Part shown: positions 32,344-42,010 of the stretch, one piece after another | How positions within the stretch are numbered: position 1 is the first letter of the stretch | Layout: each line of letters begins with the position of its first letter | NCBI GenBank assembly: GCA_016931155.1 | Contig: JAFGFJ010000006.1 | Span: forward strand, 1 to 64,000 | DNA: 64,000 bases | Source of the DNA: Candidatus Dojkabacteria bacterium | Lineage (GTDB): Bacteria > Patescibacteria > Dojkabacteria > B142 > JAFGFJ01 | Direction: 5' to 3' | Made by a program: the position numbers and the translations under genes | The notes under the pieces: model-generated | Seen by the model: only the letters and a program-made list of their open reading frames with translations | Database searches by the model: none | What the model was told of the DNA's origin: nothing

Positions 32344-33075
32344 CTACCCCCTAGCAATTACTAATCCGTAAACCTTTTTTACTCCACCTTCTTTCAGGAC
32401 TTTCGCACATTCCTCAAGTGTAGCACCTGTAGTCATAACGTCATCAATAATTAAGACTATCTTTGAAGAAATTCTACACTGAGACGCATGAAGTGAAGAA
32501 GAATTTATGGAAAAAACACCTTTTACATTTTTCTTTCTTTCTTTCTTCTTGAGCCCAACTTGGGTTCTACTAAAACTATTCCTGATCAGTAATTCAGCAA
32601 GCATTAATTTTGTTCTTTTAGAAAATACCTTTGCCAATTCTTTTGATTGATTATAGCCTCTCCATCTTTCCCTTTTTGAATGAAGAGGTACAAATGTTAT
32701 TACAAGTTCGTTTTTGTTTACATAAAAGGAAAACAGATTTCTTGTTGCAGTTACTAAAAATTCAACAAAGAGATTTTTTAAATCCAAAACAAACTCATAC
32801 TTAAATTCTGCAATAAGTCTTTCAACAAATCCGTCATACTTCAGAGAAATTATTACTCCATCAAGATAAGTTTTTTTTCTGCACTTATTATGAACAAGTT
32901 CGATTCCCGGAGTACGTTTCTTGCAAACGTGGCACTCCTGAAAACGTCTGCAAATATTTTTTCTGCTAAGGCAATATTCACATAGATACGTTCCTACCTC
33001 ACCACAACCATAGCAAATCCTTGGGAACAATTTGTTCAATATCCAGGAAATTATCACCAATATCGTATGTAACAA
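32344..33075 (-). CDS. comF: ComF family phosphoribosyltransferase-like protein
   Basis: 243 aa. Zinc ribbon near the N-terminus (CYGCGEVGTYLCEYC and CHVCKKR). C-terminal PRTase fold with the PRPP loop VLIIDDVMTTGATLEECAKVL and the RGYNQSKELAKVF segment typical of ComFC. ComFC is needed for DNA uptake during natural transformation in other bacteria; type IV pilus-like genes in this window fit with that. Single gene on the minus strand. Confidence 0.92.
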   Translation of the reverse strand: MLHTILVIISWILNKLFPRICYGCGEVGTYLCEYCLSRKNICRRFQECHVCKKRTPGIELVHNKCRKKTYLDGVIISLKYDGFVERLIAEFKYEFVLDLKNLFVEFLVTATRNLFSFYVNKNELVITFVPLHSKRERWRGYNQSKELAKVFSKRTKLMLAELLIRNSFSRTQVGLKKKERKKNVKGVFSINSSSLHASQCRISSKIVLIIDDVMTTGATLEECAKVLKEGGVKKVYGLVIARG

Positions 33076-33405
33076 CTACAAGTCAAAGACCTTGCAGACT
33101 TGCTTTTACCGGTCTTTGTATATATTATTGTGTACAACACGTTTATGTTAATTGCTCAATATGACCATTCGTATAGTACTCGGTAAAACAGCAAAGAGTG
33201 TTACCTTTGTTACATACCACTTTCAAGAAAAATAACAGAAAATTATTAAAAAAATATTAAAATTGTCTAAATTCGCATTACCAAATTTGTCTTTATAATT
33301 TATAATTCTCGAGTTAATTTTGTGATAACAAATAATGATTTTCCAGAGCAGAGATTAGAAAAAATCCCACAGAGATAAAAGAGTAACTATATTTAAATAA
33401 GAAAT
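33076..33405. other. Intergenic region with inverted repeat
   Basis: 330 nt without a gene, between divergent comF and the 33406 gene, so both promoters must lie here. AAAGACC (33085-33091) and GGTCTTT (33111-33117) form an inverted repeat near the comF start. AT-rich further on, with a TATAAT-like box near 33292 but no good -35. Confidence 0.4.
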
Positions 33406-34230
33406 ATGGATAAAAGATTAAATAATACTGATGACTATAACGACACCAATGACCCCAAGTCGGCGTTTGTTTCTGTCACAGGAAAATACCCTAATATTAA
33501 TTGTTTACCTGATCTGTTAGTTTTGGATAGAGAAACTCTATTTTCTCTTTGCAGCGATGTCTTTACTAATGGATTGGATTATCTATATAAAAGACATAGT
33601 GACTCAAAAATTAGAAATGCTTCATTCAATACATTAGAAACACTCGATCCTAATAGTACCCTCATAACCGAAAGAAAGGCTAAAACAGTATTTGTAGAGA
33701 ATAAATTATTAGCCATCCTAATAATCAATGGTATTATTAGAGAGAATAATATTTACGATGATCTTGAAAAGATTAAAGAAGATACTAAGTTAGCCAAATA
33801 TGTTTTTAAACTTGGGGAATATTACCTGGAAAATGGCGAGCCACAGTTCGCTTTCAGATTCAATTATAATCCTGAGGCAACCAATTCCATCGAACAGGAT
33901 CTATCCCAAGGCATTATACTTCTTCCTCCGCACTTTTTTGCAAGATGCATTCAAAAACCAATAGAAGGACTGGCTACAATTGTTTATCTCTCATCTCAAC
34001 TTAGAGATTTTGCAAATAACCAAATTTATCAAAAACCCGAGATTGCTACAAATAGGGCTCTATGCTTGGAAAAAAGATTCCTCGAGAGTTTATCCACACA
34101 ACAGCAAAATGAACTAGAGGGATACTATAAATACCTTCTTATGAGCGAAAATTACTCCTCTGCTACTTTTGACGATTTGGATTATGCAGGAAAGTTCGAT
34201 CAGCGAAAGGAGCCAAGAAGAAATAATTAG
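33406..34230 (+). CDS. Uncharacterised protein
   Basis: 274 aa, soluble, unrecognised. Acidic start (DKRLNNTDDYNDTNDPKSAF), mostly helical later: LLAILIINGIIRENNIYDDLEKIKEDTKLAKYVFKLGEYYLENGEP, GIILLPPHFFARCIQKPIEGLATIVYLSSQL. No signal peptide or clear catalytic motif. Stands alone, followed by the valS T-box. Confidence 0.65.
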   Translation: MDKRLNNTDDYNDTNDPKSAFVSVTGKYPNINCLPDLLVLDRETLFSLCSDVFTNGLDYLYKRHSDSKIRNASFNTLETLDPNSTLITERKAKTVFVENKLLAILIINGIIRENNIYDDLEKIKEDTKLAKYVFKLGEYYLENGEPQFAFRFNYNPEATNSIEQDLSQGIILLPPHFFARCIQKPIEGLATIVYLSSQLRDFANNQIYQKPEIATNRALCLEKRFLESLSTQQQNELEGYYKYLLMSENYSSATFDDLDYAGKFDQRKEPRRNN

Positions 34231-34312
34231 TTAAATAGTCAACTTTTATAAGATTCCCAATCCATTTCCTCTTTGTTTCTACTCTATGGTAAAATTCATA
34301 AACTGAATACAG

Positions 34313-34561
34313 GCAATGGTCCGCGTCACGGACTGCCGAGAGAAGAAATCCTGCTGTTGTTTTCGAAATTTGTTTTCCAAAACAGAGCAGGAAAGTAGAA
34401 CTCTCCGGGTAAGCCCGAGATAGCTGAAAGAGTTCCGAATTAGTTTTGCTCGCCGAGCGAAGCGAGGCTTAGCAGAAGTTAATCGGAAATTAGAGTGGCA
34501 CCGCCCTCAATCGAGGACCTCTATCCGATTTCACTATGTGAAGTTAGATAGAGGTCTTTTT
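34313..34561 (+). promoter_or_regulatory. T-box leader (Val, GUA) of valS
   Basis: Senses uncharged tRNA-Val. Stem I: GAGAG/CTCTC and TCCTGCT/AGCAGGA enclose an internal loop with AAGTAGAA, giving specifier GUA (34395-34397), a Val codon, matching the downstream valS. T-box sequence AGAGTGGCACCGC at 34492-34504. TAGAG (34491-34495) can pair with CTCTA (34519-34523) as antiterminator. Terminator GACCTCTATC (34516-34525) with GATAGAGGTC (34547-34556) plus T5. The UGGN base is C, so it would expect a G discriminator on the tRNA, not the usual A. Confidence 0.92.
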
Positions 34562-34562
34562 G

Positions 34563-34691
34563 ATCTTAATTCAAAAAATCAGAGAGGAATTAAAAGAATT
34601 TGCCGATTTAAAAATAAATTTACCAAAAATTATGCTCTCGAGTCTTGACGATAATACAGCGTTACTTGGAGCTCTTGCTATATTAAAATAA
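34563..34691 (+). pseudogene. C-terminal remnant of a ROK-type sugar kinase
   Basis: 43 codons open to TAA (34689-34691): REELKEFADLKINLPKIMLS then SLDDNTALLGALAILK. The P-I-S-L-D--A-LGA pattern is the end of ROK family kinases/regulators. No start or catalytic part remains. It lies between the T-box terminator and valS, so either valS moved next to this debris or a former neighbour gene was deleted. Confidence 0.55.
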
Positions 34692-34697
34692 ACTACT

Positions 34698-37130
34698 ATG
34701 CTCTACAAAGGCCCTTACGACCCAAATAAAACCGAACCTGAGATTTTGAAGTTCTGGCAGGAGAACAATTTCTACAAACCGGAGTACAACCCCGAGACAG
34801 ACAAAATCATGTCTTTTGAAGAAATGAAAAAGGACAGTCGGCCACCCTTCTCTATTATCAATCCCCCGCCAAATGCTTATGACAGACCTCATATTGGAAA
34901 TATTTCCGGCTATGCCTATCAAGACTTGTTCGGACGCTACAACAGAATGAAGGGAAAAAAGGTACTGCTTCAGCCGGGAAAAGATCACGCCGGTCAGGAA
35001 GGCGAAGCTGTATTTATCAAAAATGAATTGAAACCAAAAGGCAAAGAAAAGAAAGATTTCACACGTGAAGAATTTTATAAAGCGACATACGAATACAACG
35101 AGAAGAATATGGCACTCGCCTTGAAGGATGAGATCAGAGTGGGACTTTCTGCTGACTTCGACCGCAATCTTTTTACACTTGATCCAAAAATTGTAGACAC
35201 AGTTCTTGATACTTTTATGCAAATGTATCGGGATGGAATGGTTTACAAAGGAGTGCGCATTATAAACTGGTCGCCAGGGATGCAGAGCGCCATCTCAGAC
35301 AACGATACAGCAAGAATTGAAAGGGAGGCCGAACTAATCTATATAAAATATCCCCTGGAAGAGGGAAAAGATTTCATCGAGGTCGCCACTACCCGACCGG
35401 AGACAATGCTTGGAGATACTGCTGTTGTAGTAGATCCGAATGACAAGAGATATTCAAAACTTATCGGCAAGTATGCAGTCCTTCCACTCATAAATCGTAG
35501 GATCCCCATCATCGCAAACGGAAAAGTGAACCAGGAATTCGGAACAGGAGCAGTGAAACTTACGCCTGCCCACTCGAATGATGATTACTACATGACCGAA
35601 GAATGGAACCAGCTTACAGAACAGCTCGAAAGAAAACCAGATGCGAAAGGAAGAGTTATCACTGAAGCACTTGGCTATGTTCCAAAGTCAAAAATTGAAT
35701 ACTGGAAGAAAATCAGAAAAGAAGTCGGAAAGATTCCATACATTAATGTAATCTGGAAAGACCTAAAAATGTGCGGCCCAATTGGAAAATACAAAGGAAT
35801 GAGTATTGATGAAGCAAAAGCAGAAGTTAGAAAGGACCTAGAAAAGCTCGGACTCATCTCAAAAATTGAAAAAATTAAACAGAATCTCACAATCTGCGAC
35901 AGGACAAAAACTGTAGTTGAACCGATGATGTCCAGCCAGTGGTTTATTGATGTAAATGCAAAAGATTTCAGACAGAAAGCAATTGAGGCTATAGAAAAAG
36001 GTTTAAAAAATCCTGAAGCAGAAGATGCGGTAAGGATTCATCCATCAAGCATGGCAGAAAAAGCTCTCTTCTGGCTCAATAATCTCCGTGATTGGCCGAT
36101 TTCCCGCTCGATCTGGTGGGGATATCGGATCCCGGTCTGGTATAAGGGAGAGCCAAAAGAGGAAATAAACAAGGAAGGTCAAATTGTTCAAACAATCGGA
36201 GGAGTCGAGATTAAAAATTTAATTGAGGATGGAAAAACTGAGGCAGAAGAAAAAGAGCTTATTAAAGTCCAGGTTGGGTCTCCAGGCGGTGGCTGGGTTC
36301 AAGATACCGACTGCCTCGACACTTGGTTTTCTTCAGGCCAGTGGCCTTACGCTACACTCACAGCAGGGAATCTTATGGACACCTTCTACCCTACCGATGT
36401 CATGGAAACAGCTTACGATATCCTTGAGGTCTGGGTATGCAGAATGATCATGTTCAGCTTGTACCGTACTGGAAAAATCCCATTCAAAAATGTCTATCTC
36501 CACGGTCTGATAAAAGCAGAAAATGGTCAGAAAATGAGTAAATCCAAAGGGAACGTTGTTTCGATGGACGACATCGTAAATCAATATGGAGCTGACACTT
36601 TGAGACTTTTTTATCTTGTCGGAAACAAGGCAGGAGCCGCATACAGAGTCGATTGGGAGAAGATAAAAGGCAACAGGAATTTTTTAAATAAAATATGGAA
36701 TGCATCGAAATTCTCTCTTATGAATCTTGAGGATTTTGATCCAAACGAAAAAATTGAAATCACAAACGAGGAGGACAAGAAATTCATCGAAGAAATAAAG
36801 AATCTCACAAAAGAAACTACAAACCACCTCGAGAAATTCCGCCCCGGTCTTGCTGCAGCAGATATCTACGATCATTTCTGGCATACTTTTGCGGACATAT
36901 ACATTGAGACAGCAAAGCCGAGACTTTACACGAAAGACAAGGAAGGAAAACCAATTAATCAGGAAGGAGAATCCCTAAAACGAAGGAAATCCGCTCAATA
37001 TACACTCTGGTCAAGCCTCAAAACCTATCTTCAGCTCCTTCATCCGTTTATTCCGTTTATCACAGAAGCAATCTGGCAAGAATTGCCAAAACAAAAAGGA
37101 GAAAAAGAGACGATTATGTACTCAAAGTGA
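34698..37130 (+). CDS. valS: Valyl-tRNA synthetase
   Basis: 810 aa. Class I synthetase that charges tRNA-Val. HIGH motif in NPPPNAYDRPHIGN (about 55-70), CP1 editing domain with TTRPETMLGDTAVVV (about 235), and KMSKSKGN (about 610). WWGYRIPVWY marks the ValRS/IleRS group. The C-terminal anticodon domain is short and the usual ValRS coiled-coil arm is missing, which explains the modest length. Controlled by the T-box upstream. Confidence 0.97.
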   Translation: MLYKGPYDPNKTEPEILKFWQENNFYKPEYNPETDKIMSFEEMKKDSRPPFSIINPPPNAYDRPHIGNISGYAYQDLFGRYNRMKGKKVLLQPGKDHAGQEGEAVFIKNELKPKGKEKKDFTREEFYKATYEYNEKNMALALKDEIRVGLSADFDRNLFTLDPKIVDTVLDTFMQMYRDGMVYKGVRIINWSPGMQSAISDNDTARIEREAELIYIKYPLEEGKDFIEVATTRPETMLGDTAVVVDPNDKRYSKLIGKYAVLPLINRRIPIIANGKVNQEFGTGAVKLTPAHSNDDYYMTEEWNQLTEQLERKPDAKGRVITEALGYVPKSKIEYWKKIRKEVGKIPYINVIWKDLKMCGPIGKYKGMSIDEAKAEVRKDLEKLGLISKIEKIKQNLTICDRTKTVVEPMMSSQWFIDVNAKDFRQKAIEAIEKGLKNPEAEDAVRIHPSSMAEKALFWLNNLRDWPISRSIWWGYRIPVWYKGEPKEEINKEGQIVQTIGGVEIKNLIEDGKTEAEEKELIKVQVGSPGGGWVQDTDCLDTWFSSGQWPYATLTAGNLMDTFYPTDVMETAYDILEVWVCRMIMFSLYRTGKIPFKNVYLHGLIKAENGQKMSKSKGNVVSMDDIVNQYGADTLRLFYLVGNKAGAAYRVDWEKIKGNRNFLNKIWNASKFSLMNLEDFDPNEKIEITNEEDKKFIEEIKNLTKETTNHLEKFRPGLAAADIYDHFWHTFADIYIETAKPRLYTKDKEGKPINQEGESLKRRKSAQYTLWSSLKTYLQLLHPFIPFITEAIWQELPKQKGEKETIMYSK

Positions 37131-37194
37131 CCAATGTATTAATTAGAAATCTATAGCTCAATAAATCCCTGTCTTTTTTACCAAAATTCAGAAC

Positions 37195-38241
37195 TTAACA
37201 CATAAAGCTTCTAATTAGTTGAACTATACTCTCGTGTTCCTTTGTAAACTCTCCTGTTAATGCCATTTTCGCAAATCTTTCCACTCCCCATAATCTCACT
37301 AACAATGGCTTATTATAATTTTTAAACTTTGAGTTTAACTCTTTCACCATCCATTTAAATTCATTGTAATTATTCCCAGGAGAAGTAATTTCCCCCCATG
37401 GTTCAAATTGAGCTTCAGTTATTTCAATGTCAAACTCCCAGCCTTTGCTTTTACTCACCAGATCCCGTATACCCCTCGGTCCTATTAACTTTTCTAAAAG
37501 CGTACTTATCCATAAAATAAAAAAGTTCTTTTGAGGAACTTTGTAGTAATAGTTATAGCCAATAACAAAGCGGTTCCTGAAAGTATTGCCCAGATTATTA
37601 TAGAACCGAAAGATTTGAGCTAAATTGCGATAAGCGTTTGAACTCAATAAAATTTTTACATCAGGGAAGTATGAATTAATAACATCAATTATTTTAGCCA
37701 AATAATCCTCCCCTATTTGCCATTTGTACTGTCCAAAAGGATTGAACACCTCATTTTCCGGCTGAATAATTTTAATTTTCTCTAAATCTTTATTTGAGTA
37801 TTCACTCTTTAATAATTTAAGCAAATTAACTAGGTAGCTTACTGCATATTTTGAAATTTCAGATTCAAGACCAATGGCAGAAAATTTCCCGGAATCATTT
37901 CTTAATTCTCTAATAATATAATCCGGCACATGTTCCTCAGGCCAACGAAATACTTTGATTGGTCCGACATTCAGGCAAATATCCATTTTATTTTTAAAGC
38001 AGTAATCTAAATACTTTTTATAAACTTTTAAGGAATAATATGTCTTTTGCATTTTTGTTGAGACAATATTATTCCACCTTAGCCCAAGCCGGATATCCCT
38101 TATACCAAGCTCTTCGTGAATATACCTCAAAATATCTATCGGATGAGTTTTCTGCTCGCCCGTGCAAGATAAATCATTGCATTGTTCCGGAGAGAATGAA
38201 CAACCAAATTTTATTTTGGGTGAAAATAAATCTGTTGCCAT
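37195..38241 (-). CDS. Glycoside hydrolase-like TIM barrel protein
   Basis: 348 aa. Reads as a (beta/alpha)8 hydrolase of clan GH-A type: KFGCSFSPEQCNDL at strand 1, DIRLGLRWNNI at strand 2, QPENEVFNPFG after strand 4 (acid/base Glu in the N-E pair) and FDIEITEAQFEPWG at strand 7 (nucleophile Glu). No signal peptide, so a cytoplasmic or non-classically exported enzyme. Family number not assignable by eye; substrate unknown. Confidence 0.65.
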   Translation of the reverse strand: MATDLFSPKIKFGCSFSPEQCNDLSCTGEQKTHPIDILRYIHEELGIRDIRLGLRWNNIVSTKMQKTYYSLKVYKKYLDYCFKNKMDICLNVGPIKVFRWPEEHVPDYIIRELRNDSGKFSAIGLESEISKYAVSYLVNLLKLLKSEYSNKDLEKIKIIQPENEVFNPFGQYKWQIGEDYLAKIIDVINSYFPDVKILLSSNAYRNLAQIFRFYNNLGNTFRNRFVIGYNYYYKVPQKNFFILWISTLLEKLIGPRGIRDLVSKSKGWEFDIEITEAQFEPWGEITSPGNNYNEFKWMVKELNSKFKNYNKPLLVRLWGVERFAKMALTGEFTKEHESIVQLIRSFMC

Positions 38242-38353
38242 TACTGTAATTTTGATTCTTTCGAATAATAATTAGCTTGCACTCTACATATGTGTAACAA
38301 TACCACAAGTATAGGTTAGCACAGATACCTTAATACTTAGCAAAGAACACTTT

Positions 38354-38486
38354 ATGATACAAGTTTAATTTCTGAATTAATGCAAAAAGGCAATTTGAAT
38401 AAATGGTTTCAGATTGACAACTGGGATCCAGTAAAAAAATAACAAGGCTACGTTATATATGATACAAATTTGATTTCTGAATTATG
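38354..38486 (+). repeat. Duplicated 28-bp segment before a start codon
   Basis: ATGATACAA-TTT-ATTTCTGAATTA occurs at 38354-38380 and at 38459-38484, about 105 bp apart, each running into an ATG. The second leads into the 38484 gene; the first opens a 20-codon frame (MQKGNLNKWFQIDNWDPVKK). A small tandem duplication of a gene start. Confidence 0.5.
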
Positions 38487-38921
38487 GAAGAGACCAGTGA
38501 AAAACAAAGATCGTTTTGTTTAATAAAAAGGGACTTTGAAAGAATAAGCCTGTCTACAATAATTGCCATTAGCGATCTCTTTGATTATTCCAAAATCGAA
38601 GAGCAGACTGAATTAGATATTAGACCTATTAGAAGAATTCATGGAGAATATTCATCTTTCTTGAAAGGGATTTCTTTGCCGGAATTTCTAAAAACACTTA
38701 CCTGTTATTACATTGCCTCCAATTGCTATAGCAAAGATTTAAGTCCATTCATGTTGAAAAGCAGTACTCAAATTGCAAAAACCTTTCTATCTGATATATT
38801 TTCTAATTTTAGAGTGTGGATAGATGAGAATACCGTTACTTTAGTCATTTTAAAGGACAGCCTCATGTACCAGCTACTCAGAGATAATGCAGAAATAGAT
38901 CAAGACATACCAACAAACTAA
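38484..38921 (+). CDS. Uncharacterised protein
   Basis: 145 aa, soluble, mostly helical, unrecognised: RISLSTIIAISDLFDYSKIEEQTELDIRPIRRIHGEYSSFLKGISLPEFLKTLTCYYIASNCYSKDLSPFM. Its start lies in a duplicated segment. It overlaps the convergent 38918 gene by 4 nt. Confidence 0.6.
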   Translation: MEETSEKQRSFCLIKRDFERISLSTIIAISDLFDYSKIEEQTELDIRPIRRIHGEYSSFLKGISLPEFLKTLTCYYIASNCYSKDLSPFMLKSSTQIAKTFLSDIFSNFRVWIDENTVTLVILKDSLMYQLLRDNAEIDQDIPTN

Positions 38922-39827
38922 GGCAATTTAATATCATAAACCTTATCAAACTCGAGAAAATCAATTTCTATAAATCCGATAACATATGGGTAGGTCAGTT
39001 TTATCAATTGGTCGTTCTTATCATATTTTGCCTCCACTATTCTAGCCGGCATATACGGATCATATTTATTAACAATTCTGTCTACTTTGCTCCCGTCAGG
39101 ATTTGTAATATGCTCTACAACGGTATCTGACCAATTCCAGCCCCCTGTATCGGCCTCACTACCTGACATAACTTCTGTAAAAGATTTTCCAATGCTGTTG
39201 ATATTTAATGCCTTTTCAGACTTACAAGTAACTGAACCAACAGGACTACCTATGTCCGAATTATCACGTTCTTCGTAGTCTGCTCCATACTCAATATCGC
39301 ACTCATCACCAACATAATATAAAGTAAAGCAATCACCCCTACAACTTGGCCCTACAATCATCATGTAATATTCAGAATAAACAGCTATCATAGCCTCTCT
39401 GTTCATTTCCTGTTTTACGTCTACTTTGTAGGAATATTCATCACCGTCAGTCAGATTCACCGACATTCTTACACTATTTCTCTCTCTGATATCATCAAGT
39501 GAACTAATGGCTTTGTCATATACCAGCCTTACATCTTCCGAGAGTTCCTCTCTTAGTTTAGCTCTAGCTTCCACTTCTTCTTTGCTCAATGAAGTTTCCA
39601 GCTTAGTGTTTATCTCATGCTGATTGTCTTCTGTATTTTCAGCTAAATTGTTTTCTTCCTGCTCTATATTTACGTCACGAGTCTTCAAGTACTGAAAAGT
39701 AATTATCGACACCGCTACCAAAAAAATCAATGATATCGTTGCAATACTTAATATAATTATTTTCTTTGTTTAAAGATAGATTAACATTTGGTTTTTCTGC
39801 TTTTTCAAAGGAGGAAGTATCATTCAT
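38918..39827 (-). CDS. Membrane-anchored protein, probable N-terminal frameshift
   Basis: The continuous frame (to about 39760) encodes one TM (IIILSIATISLIFLVAVSIITFQYL), an acidic linker and an extracytoplasmic domain with two Cys (GPSCRGDCFTLYYVGDECDI). It has no ATG; the best in-frame start is TTG at 39730, which cuts the TM. In the adjacent frame an ATG at 39827 gives MNDTSSFEKAEKPNVNLSLNK, which would join naturally to KKIIILSIA by one indel near 39765. So either the start is unusual or the gene carries a frameshift. Family unknown. Confidence 0.55.
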
Positions 39828-39978
39828 TAGTATATTATTAAAAAGTTGTTCAAGATTTAGAGTACCATGTGGGGTACAAAAATACAAGAAAAAATGGATA
39901 AACTTATAATGCTAAAAAGTGCTTGACAAAACAGGTATAAATAGGTTTAAATTCAGTATTAAATTTAGTACCACACCA

Positions 39979-40212
39979 ATGAAAACTATATCACTACAAG
40001 ACCTAAAAAGGAGAGGTTCCAAAGCTATCCCAAACAATGAGGTCTCTTATCTGATCGTAAATTCAAAGCCTAAATCCGCAATAGTACCATACGAGGAATA
40101 TGAAGCATTGATAGAGGCTATTGAGGAGCTTGAAGACATCAAAGATTATGAGGCACGGAAGAACGAAAAATCTACCGACTGGAAAAAAGCCATTGAAGAA
40201 ATAGAAGAATGA
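39979..40212 (+). CDS. Phd/YefM-type antitoxin
   Basis: 77 aa from MKTISLQDLKRRGSKAIPNN at 39979. VSYLIVNSKPKSAIVPYEEYEALIEAIEELED is the standard antitoxin core: N-terminal DNA-binding part, then the toxin-binding helix. A longer frame from 39919 is open but unlike the family. Ends ATGA, overlapping the toxin start. The upstream region has GTACC-rich repeats (39870-39885, 39970) that may be the operator. Confidence 0.85.
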   Translation: MKTISLQDLKRRGSKAIPNNEVSYLIVNSKPKSAIVPYEEYEALIEAIEELEDIKDYEARKNEKSTDWKKAIEEIEE

Positions 40213-40472
40213 AATACCCCATAAAATTCACACGATCTGCTATCAAGGAAGCAAAAAAGCTACCCATCTCGATCTGGAAAAGAATAAAACTGGAGATATA
40301 CGAACTCTCAGATAGCCCAATCCCCTCGTCATCAAAGAGGCTCAATGGCTATAAAAACGTATACCGTATACGAATCGGTTCGTATAGAGTAATCTACGAG
40401 CTAAAACACGAGATTAAGATAGTATTAATTGTGAAAATAGGACACAGAAGAGACATCTACAGAAATTTATGA
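40209..40472 (+). CDS. RelE/ParE-type toxin
   Basis: 87 aa. KFTRSAIKEAKKLPISIWKRIKLEI, then RLNGYKNVYRIRIGSYRVIYELKHEIKIVLIVKIGHRRDIYRNL, the RelE/ParE core in which YRIR-G-YRVIYE and the GHR-DIY end are characteristic of mRNA interferases. Overlaps its antitoxin by 4 nt. Its 3' end overlaps the convergent tatD gene by 6 nt. Confidence 0.9.
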   Translation: MKYPIKFTRSAIKEAKKLPISIWKRIKLEIYELSDSPIPSSSKRLNGYKNVYRIRIGSYRVIYELKHEIKIVLIVKIGHRRDIYRNL

Positions 40473-41315
40473 TAATGATTCTACAAACTTCCTTGTCACC
40501 GCAACAGAAGCAGGTTCATTCCTTCCCTTTTTTAATGGTTGAAAGCCTAGTGGAACCAAAAAGGGTGCATCCGTCTCAAACACCAAGTTTTCCCTGCCAA
40601 CAGCCCTCACAATTTCTCTGATATTCTCCGCTTTTTTGTATGTAATAATCCCATTTATACCAATCTTAAAGCCAAGGCCAGCAATTTTCTTCGCCTGCTC
40701 AACTGTACCTGTAAAGGAGTGAAAGGATCCAGTAAAATTCTTGCTGTCCTTACCTTTAAAAACCTGCTCCTTAAATATTTTTATAATTTCAATGCACTCA
40801 TCCTCTGCTCCCCTCGAGTGAATTGAAAGAGGGAGTTTATACTTAATCGCAAGCTCTATCTGACTGGGAAATAATAATTTCTGCATCAATTTACTTTTCT
40901 TTTTATCTTCTTCTGAAATTTTTTCATTTTTGCTAAGCCAGTAAAAATCCATTCCGCACTCCCCAACCATCACAAATTTGCCTGTTGCCAAAAGCCTGTC
41001 CAGCTTCTCCATTGATTCATTTATCCATTTGCCAATTTCTATCTGAGATTTCGAAAAGACCTCTTCTTTAAAAAGGTCACTTCCCGGAACAAACATCTCC
41101 ATATCAATTCCCGCCCCCGGGAAAACAATATTCTTATATTTTTCACTATTCTCTAAGGCTCTCTCAGAGCTCTCAAGATCAATACCAATATCGACTATCC
41201 TCTCTACACCCGCCTGGATTGCCCTTTCTACAACCTTCTCGCGATCCTCATCAAAAGAAGTATCGTTTAAATGACAGTGCGTATCAATAAGTCCTGTTGT
41301 TGAAAAAAAATCCAT
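40467..41315 (-). CDS. tatD: TatD family metal-dependent DNase
   Basis: 282 aa. TIM-barrel hydrolase: metal ligands in DTHCHLND (near 12), the Glu of VGECGMDFYW (about 120), SIHSRGAED, SFHSFTGTVEQA, and ETDAPFLVPLG. 3'-5' exonuclease in DNA repair and RNA turnover. Separate unit upstream of the TA pair in convergent orientation. Confidence 0.93.
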   Translation of the reverse strand: MDFFSTTGLIDTHCHLNDTSFDEDREKVVERAIQAGVERIVDIGIDLESSERALENSEKYKNIVFPGAGIDMEMFVPGSDLFKEEVFSKSQIEIGKWINESMEKLDRLLATGKFVMVGECGMDFYWLSKNEKISEEDKKKSKLMQKLLFPSQIELAIKYKLPLSIHSRGAEDECIEIIKIFKEQVFKGKDSKNFTGSFHSFTGTVEQAKKIAGLGFKIGINGIITYKKAENIREIVRAVGRENLVFETDAPFLVPLGFQPLKKGRNEPASVAVTRKFVESLS

Positions 41316-41412
41316 TTTGAAATTATTCTACAGTTTTTAATAAATTTTTAATCTTTCTTTCATTAATCTTATTTGAAGGCAACTTAGGGTTAATCCAAGT
41401 AAATTGAGTCTT

Positions 41413-42009
41413 CTAAGCCAAAAGTGGCACTATTTCCCTGGACCAATAAGTTAGCTTTTCAATATTTTCTTCGATATAACCTCTTTCTACAAATCTCATA
41501 TCAGAAATCTCCTTTTCAACTGGCTTTACATCTTCTACATCTCCAACAAACCTATAAACCAGGCCTACATGGACATGATTAACAGGATTTTCATCTTCTA
41601 TATAAACAATTCCCAAAAAGTCTTTTCTTATAATCTTGCCCCCATAATTAACTTCTTCTTCGAACTCTCTATCAATAGCTGAGGTAACAATGTCTTTTCT
41701 ATCATTTAGGTCTTGTTCTTCAATATGCCCTCCTACAAGTATGGGCCAAAGACCATGAGCTCTTTTCTCGCCACCATAAGAATTGACTCTATGAATTAAG
41801 AACTTATTGCCAACTTGTAAAAGTACCTGCCCGATAACTTGCTTAAACGCAGGATCATTTTCTAGTAAACCTCTCTCGCGAAACTCCCCTTCTGTATTAA
41901 GTAGTTTGTAGTAATAATCCAGATCATCCCTTTTTAGTCCATTCCACTTACCTTTCGAAAATAGTTTTTCCGAATTTATGCACCAAATTTTTTGCTTCAT
42001 CTTGTCCAT
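41413..42009 (-). CDS. NUDIX hydrolase-like protein
   Basis: 198 aa. NUDIX-like fold: GLWPILVGGHIEEQDLNDRKDIVTSAIDREFEEEVNYGGKI carries the box in the form GG-(n)-R-FEEEV, with an enlarged spacing before RE-EE. Likely hydrolyses a nucleoside diphosphate derivative. It starts 1 nt after the metG stop, so translation is coupled. Confidence 0.75.
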   Translation of the reverse strand: MDKMKQKIWCINSEKLFSKGKWNGLKRDDLDYYYKLLNTEGEFRERGLLENDPAFKQVIGQVLLQVGNKFLIHRVNSYGGEKRAHGLWPILVGGHIEEQDLNDRKDIVTSAIDREFEEEVNYGGKIIRKDFLGIVYIEDENPVNHVHVGLVYRFVGDVEDVKPVEKEISDMRFVERGYIEENIEKLTYWSREIVPLLA

Positions 42010-42010
42010 A

